Positions 51,161 through 59,226 of a stretch of DNA of 64,000 nt are shown here, piece by piece. This DNA is from an uncultured Alistipes sp. (GTDB lineage Bacteria > Bacteroidota > Bacteroidia > Bacteroidales > Rikenellaceae). The notes under the pieces are model-generated. The model searched no databases. It saw nothing but the letters and a program-made list of their open reading frames with translations, and had not been told where the DNA came from. The stretch covers positions 3,847 through 67,846 of the forward strand of contig CALLRW010000008.1 in the NCBI GenBank assembly GCA_938014215.1. Direction: 5' to 3'. Position 1 is the stretch's first letter. Each line of letters starts with the position of its first letter. The position numbers and the translations under genes were made by a program.

Positions 51161-51861
51161 GCGATATGCGTAATGGAGATCTGCTTCGGGCACTCGGCCT
51201 GGCAGGCACCCGTGTTGGTGCAGTTACCGAAGCCGAGCTCGTCCATCTTGGCAACCATGGCCTTGGCACGGCGGGCAGCCTCGACACGACCCTGCGGCAG
51301 CTTGGCCAGCGACGATACGCGCGCAGCGACAAACAGCATGGCCGAACCGTTCTTGCAGGTAGCGGCGCAGGCTCCGCAACCGATGCAGGCTGCAGCATCC
51401 ATTGCCTCGTCGGCATCCTCCTTCGGGATCAGGATGGCGTTGGCATCGGGCACCGAATTCGTGCGCACCGAGATGAAGCCGCCGGCCTGCAGAATCTGAT
51501 CGTAAGCCGAACGATTTACGACGAGGTCCTTGATCACCGGGAATGCGGCCGAACGCCACGGCTCCACGGTAATCGTGGCGCCGTCCTTGAACTTGCGCAT
51601 GTAGATCTGGCAGGTCGTGGCACCCTGGCTGGGTCCGTGGGCCTGGCCGTCGATGTGCAGCGAGCACATGCCGCAGATACCCTCACGGCAGTCGTGGTCG
51701 AATGCCACGGGTTCCTTGCCCTGGTGTACGAGGTCGTTGTTCAGGATGTCGAGCATTTCGAGGAACGAGGTGTCTTCCGAGATGTTGGACACCTTGTAGG
51801 TTTCGAACGCTCCTTTCGATTTAGCGTCCTTTTGACGCCATATCTTTAATGTAAAATTCAT
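51118..51861 (-). CDS. sdhB: fumarate reductase/succinate dehydrogenase iron-sulfur subunit
   Basis: A 247-residue subunit. The N-terminal [2Fe-2S] domain has Cys58, Cys63, Cys66 and Cys84 ([11 protein letters not shown] and ATTC). The C-terminal domain binds the [4Fe-4S] and [3Fe-4S] clusters through [14 protein letters not shown] and [15 protein letters not shown]. It carries electrons between the flavoprotein and the cytochrome b subunit. In anaerobic Bacteroidota this complex mainly reduces fumarate to succinate. Last gene of sdhC-sdhA-sdhB, 37 bp after sdhA. Its 3' 40 bp and terminator are duplicated downstream. Confidence 0.96.
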   Translation of the reverse strand: MNFTLKIWRQKDAKSKGAFETYKVSNISEDTSFLEMLDILNNDLVHQGKEPVAFDHDCREGICGMCSLHIDGQAHGPSQGATTCQIYMRKFKDGATITVEPWRSAAFPVIKDLVVNRSAYDQILQAGGFISVRTNSVPDANAILIPKEDADEAMDAAACIGCGACAATCKNGSAMLFVAARVSSLAKLPQGRVEAARRAKAMVAKMDELGFGNCTNTGACQAECPKQISITHIARLNREFLSAKFKD

Positions 51862-51898
51862 GTTTTTTCGATATTAAAGTTCAACGTCAAAATGAGGC

Positions 51899-53845
51899 TT
51901 AGTCCTTGTAGTTACGCTGTGCCGGGTGTACGAACTCGAAGTTGAGCGGCTCCTTGGTCATCTCCGGAACCTGGTCCATACCCTTGTACTCCCAGACGGC
52001 GGCGAAGGTGAAGTTTTCGTCATCACGCTTGGCCTCGCCCTCTTCGGTCTGGTGCTCGACGCGGAAGTGACCGCCGCACGACTCCTCACGCTGGAGGGCA
52101 TCGCGGGCCATCAGCTCGCCCAGTTCGAGGAAGTCGGCCACACGCAGAGCCTTTTCGAGCTCGACGTTGAAGTCGTTCTCGCGGCCTACGACGCGGACAT
52201 CCTTCCAGAACTCCTTGCGCAGGGCCTGGATTTCGGTGATGGCCTTCTGCAGCGACTCCTTCGTACGGGCCATGCCGACGTTCTCCCACATGATGTGGCC
52301 CAGCTTCTTGTGGATATCGTCCACCGACTGCTTGCCGTTGATCGAGAGCAGCTTGGCGATCTTTTCGCGCACGCCCTTCTCCGCTTCGTCGAAGGCCTTG
52401 GTGTTGGTGTTGACCTTCGGAGCCTGGATCTTGTGCGAGAGGTAGTCGCCGATGGTGTAGGGCAGTACGAAGTAACCGTCGGCCAGACCCTGCATCAGGG
52501 CCGAAGCACCCAGACGGTTGGCACCGTGATCCGAGAAGTTGGCCTCGCCGATGGCGTACAGACCCGGGATCGTGGTCATCAGGTTGTAGTCGACCCAGAT
52601 ACCGCCCATCGTGTAGTGCACGGCGGGGAAGATCTGCATCGGCTGCTCGTAGGGGTTCACGTCGGTGATCTCCTCATACATGTCGAAGAGGTTTCCGTAA
52701 CGCTGTTTGATACGGTCCTTGCCCAGACGCTCGATGGCGGTCTTGAAGTCGAGGAAGACGGCCAGACCGGTTTCGTTCACGCCGTAGCCGGCATCGCAGC
52801 GCTCCTTGGCGGCACGCGAAGCCACGTCACGCGGTACGAGGTTACCGAAGGCCGGGTAGCGGCGCTCCAGATAGTAGTCGCGGTCCTCTTCGGCGATATC
52901 CGACGGCTTTTTGGCACCCGAACGGATGGCCTTTACGTCCTCGAGTTTCTTCGGCACCCAGATACGGCCGTCGTTACGCAGCGACTCGGACATCAGCGTC
53001 AACTTCGACTGCTGGTCGCCGTGAACGGGGATACACGTCGGGTGGATCTGCGTGAAGCAGGGGTTGGCGAAGCCGGCACCCTTGCGGTAGCACTGGAAAG
53101 CGGCCGATCCGTTCGAGGCCATGGCATTGGTCGACAGGAAGAAGACGTTTCCGTAGCCGCCCGTAGCGAGGACGACGGCGTGAGCGCCGTGGCGCTCGAT
53201 TTCGCCCGTTACAAGGTTGCGGGCGATGATACCGCGGGCCTCACCGTCCTCGATGACGATGTCGAGCATCTCGTGACGGGGATAGCTCTTGACCGAGCCG
53301 GCGGCGATCTCCTTGTTCAGAGCGGCATAGGCGCCCAGCAGCAGCTGCTGACCGGTCTGGCCGCGGGCGTAGAACGTACGCGAAACCTGCGCGCCGCCGA
53401 ACGAACGGTTGGCCAGCAGACCGCCGTACTCGCGGGCGAAGGGAACCCCCTGAGCGACGCACTGGTCGATGATCAGGTTCGAGACCTCGGCCAGACGGTA
53501 TACGTTGGCCTCGCGGGCGCGGTAGTCGCCGCCCTTGATCGTATCGTAGAAGAGGCGGTAAACCGAGTCGTTGTCGTTCTGGTAGTTCTTGGCTGCGTTG
53601 ATACCGCCCTGAGCGGCGATCGAGTGGGCGCGGCGGGGCGAATCCTGGATGCAGAACACCTTGACGTTGTAACCCAGTTCGCCGAGCGAAGCGGCTGCGG
53701 AGGCACCGCCCAGACCGGTTCCGACGACGATGATATCGAGCTTGCGCTTGTTGGCGGGGCTTACGACCCGGATGGCTGCCTTGTGGTTGCTCCACTTTTC
53801 GGCGAGCGGTCCGGCAGGAATTTTAGCATCTAATTTTAAAGCCAT
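51899..53845 (-). CDS. sdhA: fumarate reductase/succinate dehydrogenase flavoprotein subunit
   Basis: A 648-residue flavoprotein. The FAD-binding motif is [19 protein letters not shown] (41-59), and His74 in [11 protein letters not shown] is the expected covalent FAD attachment. Substrate-site motifs include [14 protein letters not shown] and the [10 protein letters not shown] loop, with [19 protein letters not shown] near the C-terminal half. It converts fumarate and succinate on the cytoplasmic face. It begins 40 bp after sdhC. Confidence 0.97.
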   Translation of the reverse strand: MALKLDAKIPAGPLAEKWSNHKAAIRVVSPANKRKLDIIVVGTGLGGASAAASLGELGYNVKVFCIQDSPRRAHSIAAQGGINAAKNYQNDNDSVYRLFYDTIKGGDYRAREANVYRLAEVSNLIIDQCVAQGVPFAREYGGLLANRSFGGAQVSRTFYARGQTGQQLLLGAYAALNKEIAAGSVKSYPRHEMLDIVIEDGEARGIIARNLVTGEIERHGAHAVVLATGGYGNVFFLSTNAMASNGSAAFQCYRKGAGFANPCFTQIHPTCIPVHGDQQSKLTLMSESLRNDGRIWVPKKLEDVKAIRSGAKKPSDIAEEDRDYYLERRYPAFGNLVPRDVASRAAKERCDAGYGVNETGLAVFLDFKTAIERLGKDRIKQRYGNLFDMYEEITDVNPYEQPMQIFPAVHYTMGGIWVDYNLMTTIPGLYAIGEANFSDHGANRLGASALMQGLADGYFVLPYTIGDYLSHKIQAPKVNTNTKAFDEAEKGVREKIAKLLSINGKQSVDDIHKKLGHIMWENVGMARTKESLQKAITEIQALRKEFWKDVRVVGRENDFNVELEKALRVADFLELGELMARDALQREESCGGHFRVEHQTEEGEAKRDDENFTFAAVWEYKGMDQVPEMTKEPLNFEFVHPAQRNYKD

Positions 53846-53885
53846 ATCGTTTGTGTGTTTATTGTTCTACAATACAGGGTTTTGA

Positions 53886-54581
53886 TCAGCAGGCACCGCC
53901 CATGCAGGGGCAGAGGAAGTAGACGAGGACCACCAGTGCGAAGCCCACAAAGACGATCGTTGCGACGATGTTGGCGATGCACTTCAGGCGGGGATACCAC
54001 GTGTCGTTGGCCCAGCCCACGCTCTGGAACATCGACCATACGCCGTGGGTGAGGTGGAACCACAAGGCGACGAACCATACGAGGTAGATCACCACGTAGT
54101 ACCACTGCGAGAAGGTGTAGCGGATCAGGGCTGCACCATCAACAGGGCTGTAACCGAGCGAGTTGGTGTGCTGGCCGAGGATCTCGACGAGCTGCATCTT
54201 CGACCAGAAGTTGAACAGGTGCAGCAGCAGACCTACCAGGACGATGACGCCCAGCACGAGCATGTTTTTCGAAGCCCAGTCGACACCGGGTTCCTTGACC
54301 GTGACGGCATAGCGCTGCGTGCCGCGTGCCTTGTAGTTGTGCAGCGTGAGGATGATGGCGTAGATGAAGTGGATCAGCACGCCCAGAGCCAGAACGACCG
54401 TTCCGGCCAGTGCATACCAGTTGGCACCGAGGAACGCGCAGACTGCATTGTAAGCCTCCGGCGAGATGATTGCCGTGACGTTCATCGACATGTGGAAGAG
54501 GATGAAGAGCACGAGGAAGCAACCCGTCACGCTCATTACTAACTTCTTGCCAAGCGAGGAATTAGATAGAAAACAGCTCAT
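53886..54581 (-). CDS. sdhC: succinate dehydrogenase/fumarate reductase cytochrome b subunit
   Basis: A 231-residue membrane subunit with five hydrophobic helices, of the single-anchor (B-type, FrdC/SdhC) class found in Bacteroidota and Epsilonproteobacteria. Helix histidines for heme are seen in FILFHMSMNVTAI, VLIHFIYAIIL, LLLHLFNFW and LWFHLTHGVWS. It exchanges electrons with menaquinone. First gene of the sdhCAB operon, with a canonical promoter at 54749-54778. Confidence 0.93.
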   Translation of the reverse strand: MSCFLSNSSLGKKLVMSVTGCFLVLFILFHMSMNVTAIISPEAYNAVCAFLGANWYALAGTVVLALGVLIHFIYAIILTLHNYKARGTQRYAVTVKEPGVDWASKNMLVLGVIVLVGLLLHLFNFWSKMQLVEILGQHTNSLGYSPVDGAALIRYTFSQWYYVVIYLVWFVALWFHLTHGVWSMFQSVGWANDTWYPRLKCIANIVATIVFVGFALVVLVYFLCPCMGGAC

Positions 54582-54748
54582 AATGTTTTGAAATTTGTTA
54601 TATTTGTTAATGATTTGTGTTCCGTACCGTCATTTTGTGTTTCTCGGCGAGGCTCTTGGCCGGGCGGAGCGGACCTCGGGGGCGACCGGCAATCCGGAAA
54701 ATCGGATCGGGAGTCGGGCGGGGGTTCTCCACACGCGAATGCCTGCTG

Positions 54749-54778
54749 CAAAGATAGCCATTGTTCGCAGAATAACAA
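54749..54778 (-). promoter_or_regulatory. promoter of the sdhCAB operon
   Basis: On the minus strand -7 TATCTTTG (54749-54756) and -33 TTG (54776-54778), 19 nt apart. The leader before the sdhC ATG would be about 160 nt, long enough for leader regulation. Confidence 0.6.
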
Positions 54779-54818
54779 TAGAAAGTGGCGGGAAAATTAT
54801 CGACAAGAAGGGGAGTTT

Positions 54819-55355
54819 ATGACTAAAAATGAACTGCGGAAAGCGATGCGGAGTCTCAACCGCGGGTTGGATGCCCGGGCACGGGCCGAGGCTTCGGAGC
54901 GGATTGTGCGGCGGATGGAGGCGTTGGAGGCCTTTGCCGTGGCGCGGACGGTGGGTCTTTTCTGTGCTTTGCCCGACGAGCCCGACCTGAGCGGGGCCAT
55001 CGAGCGGTGGCGTTCGTCCAAGCGGCTCGTCGTGCCGCGGGTCGAGGGGGAGACGATGCGCTTCTTCGAATACGATCCCCAGACTCTTCTGCCGGGGGCC
55101 TTCGGGATTCTCGAACCGGGACCGGCCGCACGGCTCTGTCCGCCCCGCGAGATCGACCTGCTCTTTGTCCCCGGGGTGGCTTTCACGCCGCAGGGGGTGC
55201 GCTGCGGGCGCGGGCGAGGCTATTACGACCGTTACCTGGGACGGGCCGACTTCCGGGCCGTGAAGATCGGCGTCTGCTATGCCCATCAGCTGGTCGATGA
55301 TCTTCCGGCGGAGCCTCACGACATGCGGGTCGATGCCGTGATTACGGACCGTTGA
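54819..55355 (+). CDS. 5-formyltetrahydrofolate cyclo-ligase
   Basis: 178 residues from the ATG at 54819. Family motifs are KNELRKAMRSLN, the substrate region LPDEPDLSG and the diagnostic VRCGRGRGYYDRYL near residue 125-138. It converts 5-formyl-THF to 5,10-methenyl-THF using ATP, recycling folate. Divergent from sdhC and 109 bp before the patatin gene. Confidence 0.93.
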   Translation: MTKNELRKAMRSLNRGLDARARAEASERIVRRMEALEAFAVARTVGLFCALPDEPDLSGAIERWRSSKRLVVPRVEGETMRFFEYDPQTLLPGAFGILEPGPAARLCPPREIDLLFVPGVAFTPQGVRCGRGRGYYDRYLGRADFRAVKIGVCYAHQLVDDLPAEPHDMRVDAVITDR

Positions 55356-55464
55356 CCGGCCGCGGTCGGGTGGCCTTTCCGGGTGACCGACGGTGCGGAT
55401 GTGGCAAAACGAAGAATATGGCGATATTTCGGCACGAAACCTGCCGCAGATCGCCGCAATCGAT

Positions 55465-56280
55465 ATGGAGAAAATGGAAAAGAGACGAGTGGCCCTGGTG
55501 CTTGCAGGAGGCGGTGCGAGGGGTGTGGCGCATATCGGCGCCATCGAGGAGTTGGAGAGTCAGGGATACGAGATTGCGGCGGTGGCCGGGACCTCGATGG
55601 GGGCTCTGGTGGGCGGCATGTACGCCTCGGGGCATCTCGGGGCGTTCCGTGACTGGATGTGTTCGCTCGACAAGTACAGGGTTTTCGGACTGGTCGACTT
55701 CACCCTCAGCAGCGAGGGGCTGGTCAAGGGCGAGCGGGTGATTCATGCCATGCAGGAGCTGGTGCCCGAGGTGCAGATCGAGCAGATGCCGTTGCCGTTT
55801 GCCGCGGTGGCGGCCGATCTGTTGACGGGGCGCGAGGTGGTGTTCGACCGCGGGGGGCTGTACGAGGCCATCCGGGCGTCGATCTCCATTCCGTCGGTCT
55901 TCCGCCCGGTCCATCGCGACGGCATGGTGCTGGTCGACGGCGGAACGGTCAATCCGCTGCCGTTGAACCGCGTGCGCCGCGAGGAGGGCGATCTGCTCGT
56001 TGCTGTGGATGTCAGCGCTCCGTTCGGGGCCGATCCGACCACGCGGGCCAACGCCTCATTTAATTATTATAAGGTATTGATCGCCTCGTCGCAGATCATG
56101 CAGCAGCACATCACCCAGCTCATGTGCCGCCTCTACCGGCCGGACGTGCTGGTGCAGATGCCGGCCGACAGTTACGGGATGTTCGAATTCTACCGTTCGG
56201 CGGAGCTGATCGAGGCGGGGCGTCGGGCGACGCGTGAAGCGCTCGAACGGGCTCGTCAGGAGAGCCGGGATGCACTCTGA
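55465..56280 (+). CDS. patatin-like phospholipase (RssA-type)
   Basis: 271 residues from the ATG at 55465 (or 55474). Patatin elements are in order: oxyanion loop LAGGGARGVAH, nucleophile elbow GTSMGALVGG (Ser), and the second dyad residue in DGGTVNPLPLN (Asp). It is a serine acyl-hydrolase of lipids, cytoplasmic, without a signal peptide. An in-frame start at 55393 would add 24 residues before the domain. The physiological substrate is unknown. Confidence 0.92.
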   Translation: MEKMEKRRVALVLAGGGARGVAHIGAIEELESQGYEIAAVAGTSMGALVGGMYASGHLGAFRDWMCSLDKYRVFGLVDFTLSSEGLVKGERVIHAMQELVPEVQIEQMPLPFAAVAADLLTGREVVFDRGGLYEAIRASISIPSVFRPVHRDGMVLVDGGTVNPLPLNRVRREEGDLLVAVDVSAPFGADPTTRANASFNYYKVLIASSQIMQQHITQLMCRLYRPDVLVQMPADSYGMFEFYRSAELIEAGRRATREALERARQESRDAL

Positions 56281-56317
56281 AAGGTTTCGGACGAACGGGC
56301 CGTGTAGCTGTCGGGAT

Positions 56318-56477
56318 AAAAAAAATGCGACGGCTCCGTTTTAGAAGAATTCAATAAATGAATGTGGTGACGCAACTTCACACAGATTTTGTTCGGGGCC
56401 GTCGCAAAGGTATCTGTCGGGCGGATGGCCGGGCGCTCTTCGGCGAAAGGGCGGTGAAGGGTCCCCTGCAATCCGTA
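56318..56477 (-). ncRNA. candidate structured small RNA of about 160 nt with its own promoter and U-tract
   Basis: On the minus strand a canonical promoter (56483-56512) is followed by about 160 nt that end in U8 (56318-56325). The 3' half folds into a closed shape: GCGACGGC (56397-56404) pairs with GCCGUCGC (56327-56334), enclosing GUGUGA..UCACCAC and AUUCA-UUUAU-UGAAU hairpins. A second -7 box TACCTTTG at 56405-56412 could start a shorter form of about 80 nt. No good reading frame matches. It lies antisense to nothing and points toward the patatin 3' end. It is not a tRNA (no T-loop) and I recognise no known class. Confidence 0.45.
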
Positions 56478-56482
56478 CGCTA

Positions 56483-56512
56483 CAAAGATAGATAAAGTTT
56501 CCGTACTTGCAA
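56483..56512 (-). promoter_or_regulatory. promoter of the candidate small RNA
   Basis: On the minus strand -7 TATCTTTG (56483-56490) and -33 TTG (56510-56512), exactly 19 nt apart. No protein gene on this strand follows within the gap. Confidence 0.55.
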
Positions 56513-56700
56513 CCTCTTTGTCTGAAAGTGGCACGCGTATGTCCAAATTGGCGAAAAGCGGGGCTTCCGGGAGAACGGGGCGCCCTTTGGACGGAGGCGG
56601 CAACCGGACCCGGCGGACGACGGTATGACGTCAGATCCCTTCGCGGCGGAGCTCCCGGTTGGGCGTTTTCCGGACAGGGCGCGACGCGGCGCAGAAAGGA

Positions 56701-56732
56701 AGACTCCCGGACCATAGCAGGTCCGGGAGTCT
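56701..56732 (-). terminator. terminator of the DUF5723/lipoprotein operon
   Basis: AGACTCCCGGACC pairs perfectly with GGTCCGGGAGTCT around ATAGCA. On the minus strand it is followed by TCCTTTC. It lies 31 bp after the DUF5723 stop. Confidence 0.7.
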
Positions 56733-56763
56733 TCATTTGTAGCCGGGAATGGCCCGGGGGGAA

Positions 56764-58137
56764 CTATTTGCGGTCGTTCTCGCGGATATAGGCGGCGATG
56801 CGGTGACTCCGTCTTCCGAGCGGGATGCCGATGCCGATGGTCGCGTTGGCCGTACTCTGTTTGACGGGAACCCATTGCGGCGTGTGGCGGGTCAGCAGCA
56901 GGTCGGTGGCTACGAAGAAGTTGATCCACCCGGGGCACAGGTTCAGACCCAGCCCAACGGCTCCGGCACGGTTGTCGAGCACCGAGTAGCTGCCCGTGAG
57001 TGTGAACCAGCGGAGGGGGTGAATGTTGACCGATGCGGTGATGTTGTGTGCGGTCCTGTAGGACCAGAAGCGGGCCGTGTAGAGCAGTCCCACGCCGATG
57101 CGGTGTTCCCAGACTTCGTATTCGATGCCGGCGTTGAGCGACGCACGGAGCATTTTCGACAGACTGCGGCTCTCCGTTTGGTTGAACTTCAGCATCTCCA
57201 GATCGAAATCCGGGGTCGGATCCGAGCCGTTGTCGGGAACGGTGACGCCCGTGAATTCGCTCTGTTGGGTCGAGACGCCCGATACGGTGGCACGCTTGCT
57301 CCAGTTGATGAATCCCAGATCGTTGACGGCCAGCGAGACCTGCAGTTCGGGCAGGATGTCGTACGTGGCCCCCAGGTCGACGGCAAAACCGTATCCGGCG
57401 GGTTTCCGGGGGCGGAACCGGAGGTCGTTCATCTCGAAGGTGCCGGTTTCGGGATTCGGGCTGACCGTCGTTCCGTCGGCCGTGACGGTGACCGTACCGC
57501 GGGTGTCAACGGCCCAGCGGTCCTGTTCGAGCGAGACGTCGAAGCGTTGGTAGTCGACCTGGGCGCGGGCCAGACCGACCAGAAACTTGCCGCGCACACC
57601 GACGTAGAGACGGTCGTTGAGCAGCGGGAGCGAGTAGTTGAATCCCGCCTCGAGATAGCTTTCGGCGGAGGCGCCGATGCCGCTGATGTTGCCCTGCCGG
57701 CCGAGTTTGAGGAACTCGAAGAGCGTTTTGGGCAGATGCGTCTCGGCGGAGGTGCGCACGTCGAGATCGACCGACCAGAAATTCTTGTGATTCCGTGTAA
57801 ACTTGCCGATTCCGAAGAGGTTGATACGCGTATCGACCCCCAGCAGGTTGTCCGCCTGGAGGTTCCTCAGCGCCTCGTCGGCCGATACCGAACTGTCGAG
57901 CAGGGTGACGAGTTTGCCGTTTCGCGGATAGAGGATGTTGTTCAGGGCGATGTTGCCGTTGGTTGCGACGCTTACGCCGCCGATGGCGGGCAGGTTGATG
58001 TATCCGCGCAGCGGGGCGAAGGCGGGGTTGAGCTGCGAGCGGAAGGTCGAACCCTCCATGAAATAGCTCGTCGGGTTTTGGGCGGCCAGACTGACCGTCA
58101 GGAGCAGGGCCGTCAGCAGAAGATATGTCTTTTTCAT
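56764..58137 (-). CDS. DUF5723 outer-membrane protein
   Basis: A 457-residue protein with signal peptide MKKTYLLLTALLLTVSLAA. It opens with NPTSYFMEGSTFRSQLNPAF and contains many alternating beta strands (SYLEAGFNYSLPLLNDRLYV, GVRGKFLVGLARAQVDYQRF, NITASVNIHPLRWFTLTGSY), typical of the DUF5723 barrel family of Bacteroidota. Function is unknown. It starts 13 bp after a lipoprotein gene and the two probably form one operon. Confidence 0.85.
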   Translation of the reverse strand: MKKTYLLLTALLLTVSLAAQNPTSYFMEGSTFRSQLNPAFAPLRGYINLPAIGGVSVATNGNIALNNILYPRNGKLVTLLDSSVSADEALRNLQADNLLGVDTRINLFGIGKFTRNHKNFWSVDLDVRTSAETHLPKTLFEFLKLGRQGNISGIGASAESYLEAGFNYSLPLLNDRLYVGVRGKFLVGLARAQVDYQRFDVSLEQDRWAVDTRGTVTVTADGTTVSPNPETGTFEMNDLRFRPRKPAGYGFAVDLGATYDILPELQVSLAVNDLGFINWSKRATVSGVSTQQSEFTGVTVPDNGSDPTPDFDLEMLKFNQTESRSLSKMLRASLNAGIEYEVWEHRIGVGLLYTARFWSYRTAHNITASVNIHPLRWFTLTGSYSVLDNRAGAVGLGLNLCPGWINFFVATDLLLTRHTPQWVPVKQSTANATIGIGIPLGRRSHRIAAYIRENDRK

Positions 58138-58150
58138 CGCGGGATTCGTT

Positions 58151-59104
58151 TTAGAGGTCGAACTTCAGGGCACCGTGCTTGATCAGGTGGAGTTTGATGG
58201 TCAGCTGCCGTTGCTGCCCGGCGTCGAAACCCCGATTGGGGTAGTACTTCTCGATGACGATCGGGATTTCGAGCGTCATGCCGCGGACGATCGTGCGCAG
58301 GTCGTCGGCATAGAGCCGCGTGGCGGGGAGTTCGTTCGAGTCGTCGAGCGCTTCGATCTTCGTGGTGAAGTTCACGCTGGTCGGGGTGAAGAGGGGCGAG
58401 ACCTGCAGACTGACGGGCAGTCGGTTGTCGACCGTCCCGGCTAGGTAAAGCGTATTTTTCGGATCGGTCGTTTCGCGCGGATCGAGGTTGTCGCAGAGCA
58501 TGTCGACCACCTCGTTGCTGATGTCGATCCGGTCGACGGCGTAGCTCAGCTGCTGCATATCGACGTCGAGTCCTGTCAGGTAGTCGTTGGCCAGTTGGCG
58601 GACCTCCTCGCCGAGGGCGTCGCGCAGGGCGGAATTTTCGGTGTAGGCCTCGACGAAGGCGCTCTTGAATTCGTCGCGCGAGATCCCCGGAAGCAGCTCC
58701 CGGAAGTCATCGTAGTAGTTCTCCTGCAGGAGTGTGGCCACGGCGTCGAGTTTCGTGGCATCGGTGGCCATCTCGGTCAGCAGTTCGGGGAGCAGCTGCT
58801 CGTTGACATAGGCGGCATCGTGGAGCAGGCGCTGTACGTCGGCGTAGCCGCCCTTGTCGTCGCTGTCGGGCAGGCGGGTCGGGAGCCAGATGTCGGCCTC
58901 CTTGAAGATGAGGTCAATGCGGGTGCCGTTGTCGGCGTTGATCTCTTCCATCGTGATGTAGACGTTGGCCAGAGGGGCTTCGAACGTCGAGCTCTCGTTC
59001 CCGATGGTGATGTTGTCGGTCTCAACCTTTCCGAGGTCGTAATCCCTGTCTACACAGGCTGTAGCGAGGGTGCCGAAAAGAAAAAGCGTAAAAATTCTTT
59101 TCAT
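58151..59104 (-). CDS. hypothetical lipoprotein
   Basis: 317 residues from the ATG at 59104 (MKRIFTLFLFGTLATACVDR, lipobox LATAC). The N-terminal and C-terminal parts are beta-rich (ITIGNESSTFEAPLANVYIT; TPTSVNFTTKIEALDDSNEL) with a helical middle (about 90-200). I do not recognise the family. The promoter 59135-59165 and the downstream DUF5723 gene suggest that the pair forms an outer-membrane system. Strand reading is sure, function unknown. Confidence 0.8.
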   Translation of the reverse strand: MKRIFTLFLFGTLATACVDRDYDLGKVETDNITIGNESSTFEAPLANVYITMEEINADNGTRIDLIFKEADIWLPTRLPDSDDKGGYADVQRLLHDAAYVNEQLLPELLTEMATDATKLDAVATLLQENYYDDFRELLPGISRDEFKSAFVEAYTENSALRDALGEEVRQLANDYLTGLDVDMQQLSYAVDRIDISNEVVDMLCDNLDPRETTDPKNTLYLAGTVDNRLPVSLQVSPLFTPTSVNFTTKIEALDDSNELPATRLYADDLRTIVRGMTLEIPIVIEKYYPNRGFDAGQQRQLTIKLHLIKHGALKFDL

Positions 59105-59134
59105 GAACAGGTTTCTTTTCTTGTGAACGAGTCG

Positions 59135-59165
59135 CAAAGGTAGAACGATCCGAAGAAATTAACAA
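59135..59165 (-). promoter_or_regulatory. promoter of the lipoprotein/DUF5723 operon
   Basis: On the minus strand -7 TACCTTTG (59135-59142) and -33 TTG (59163-59165), 20 nt apart. Confidence 0.6.
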
Positions 59166-59210
59166 TAATTCGGAGGTTTTTATCAAATTACAGATTCATG
59201 ATATATTTGT

Positions 59211-59218
59211 TACCTTTG
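59211..59218 (+). promoter_or_regulatory. -7 box of uvrC
   Basis: TACCTTTG ends 8 bp before the ATG. A second box TATATTTG at 59202-59209 lies just upstream. Confidence 0.5.
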
Positions 59219-59226
59219 CTGTCGGT

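Noticed and set aside
56318..56412. tRNA or tRNA-like gene
   Set aside because: The end stem resembles an acceptor stem, but there is no T-loop motif, no D-arm and no anticodon stem in the right place, and a U-run follows directly.
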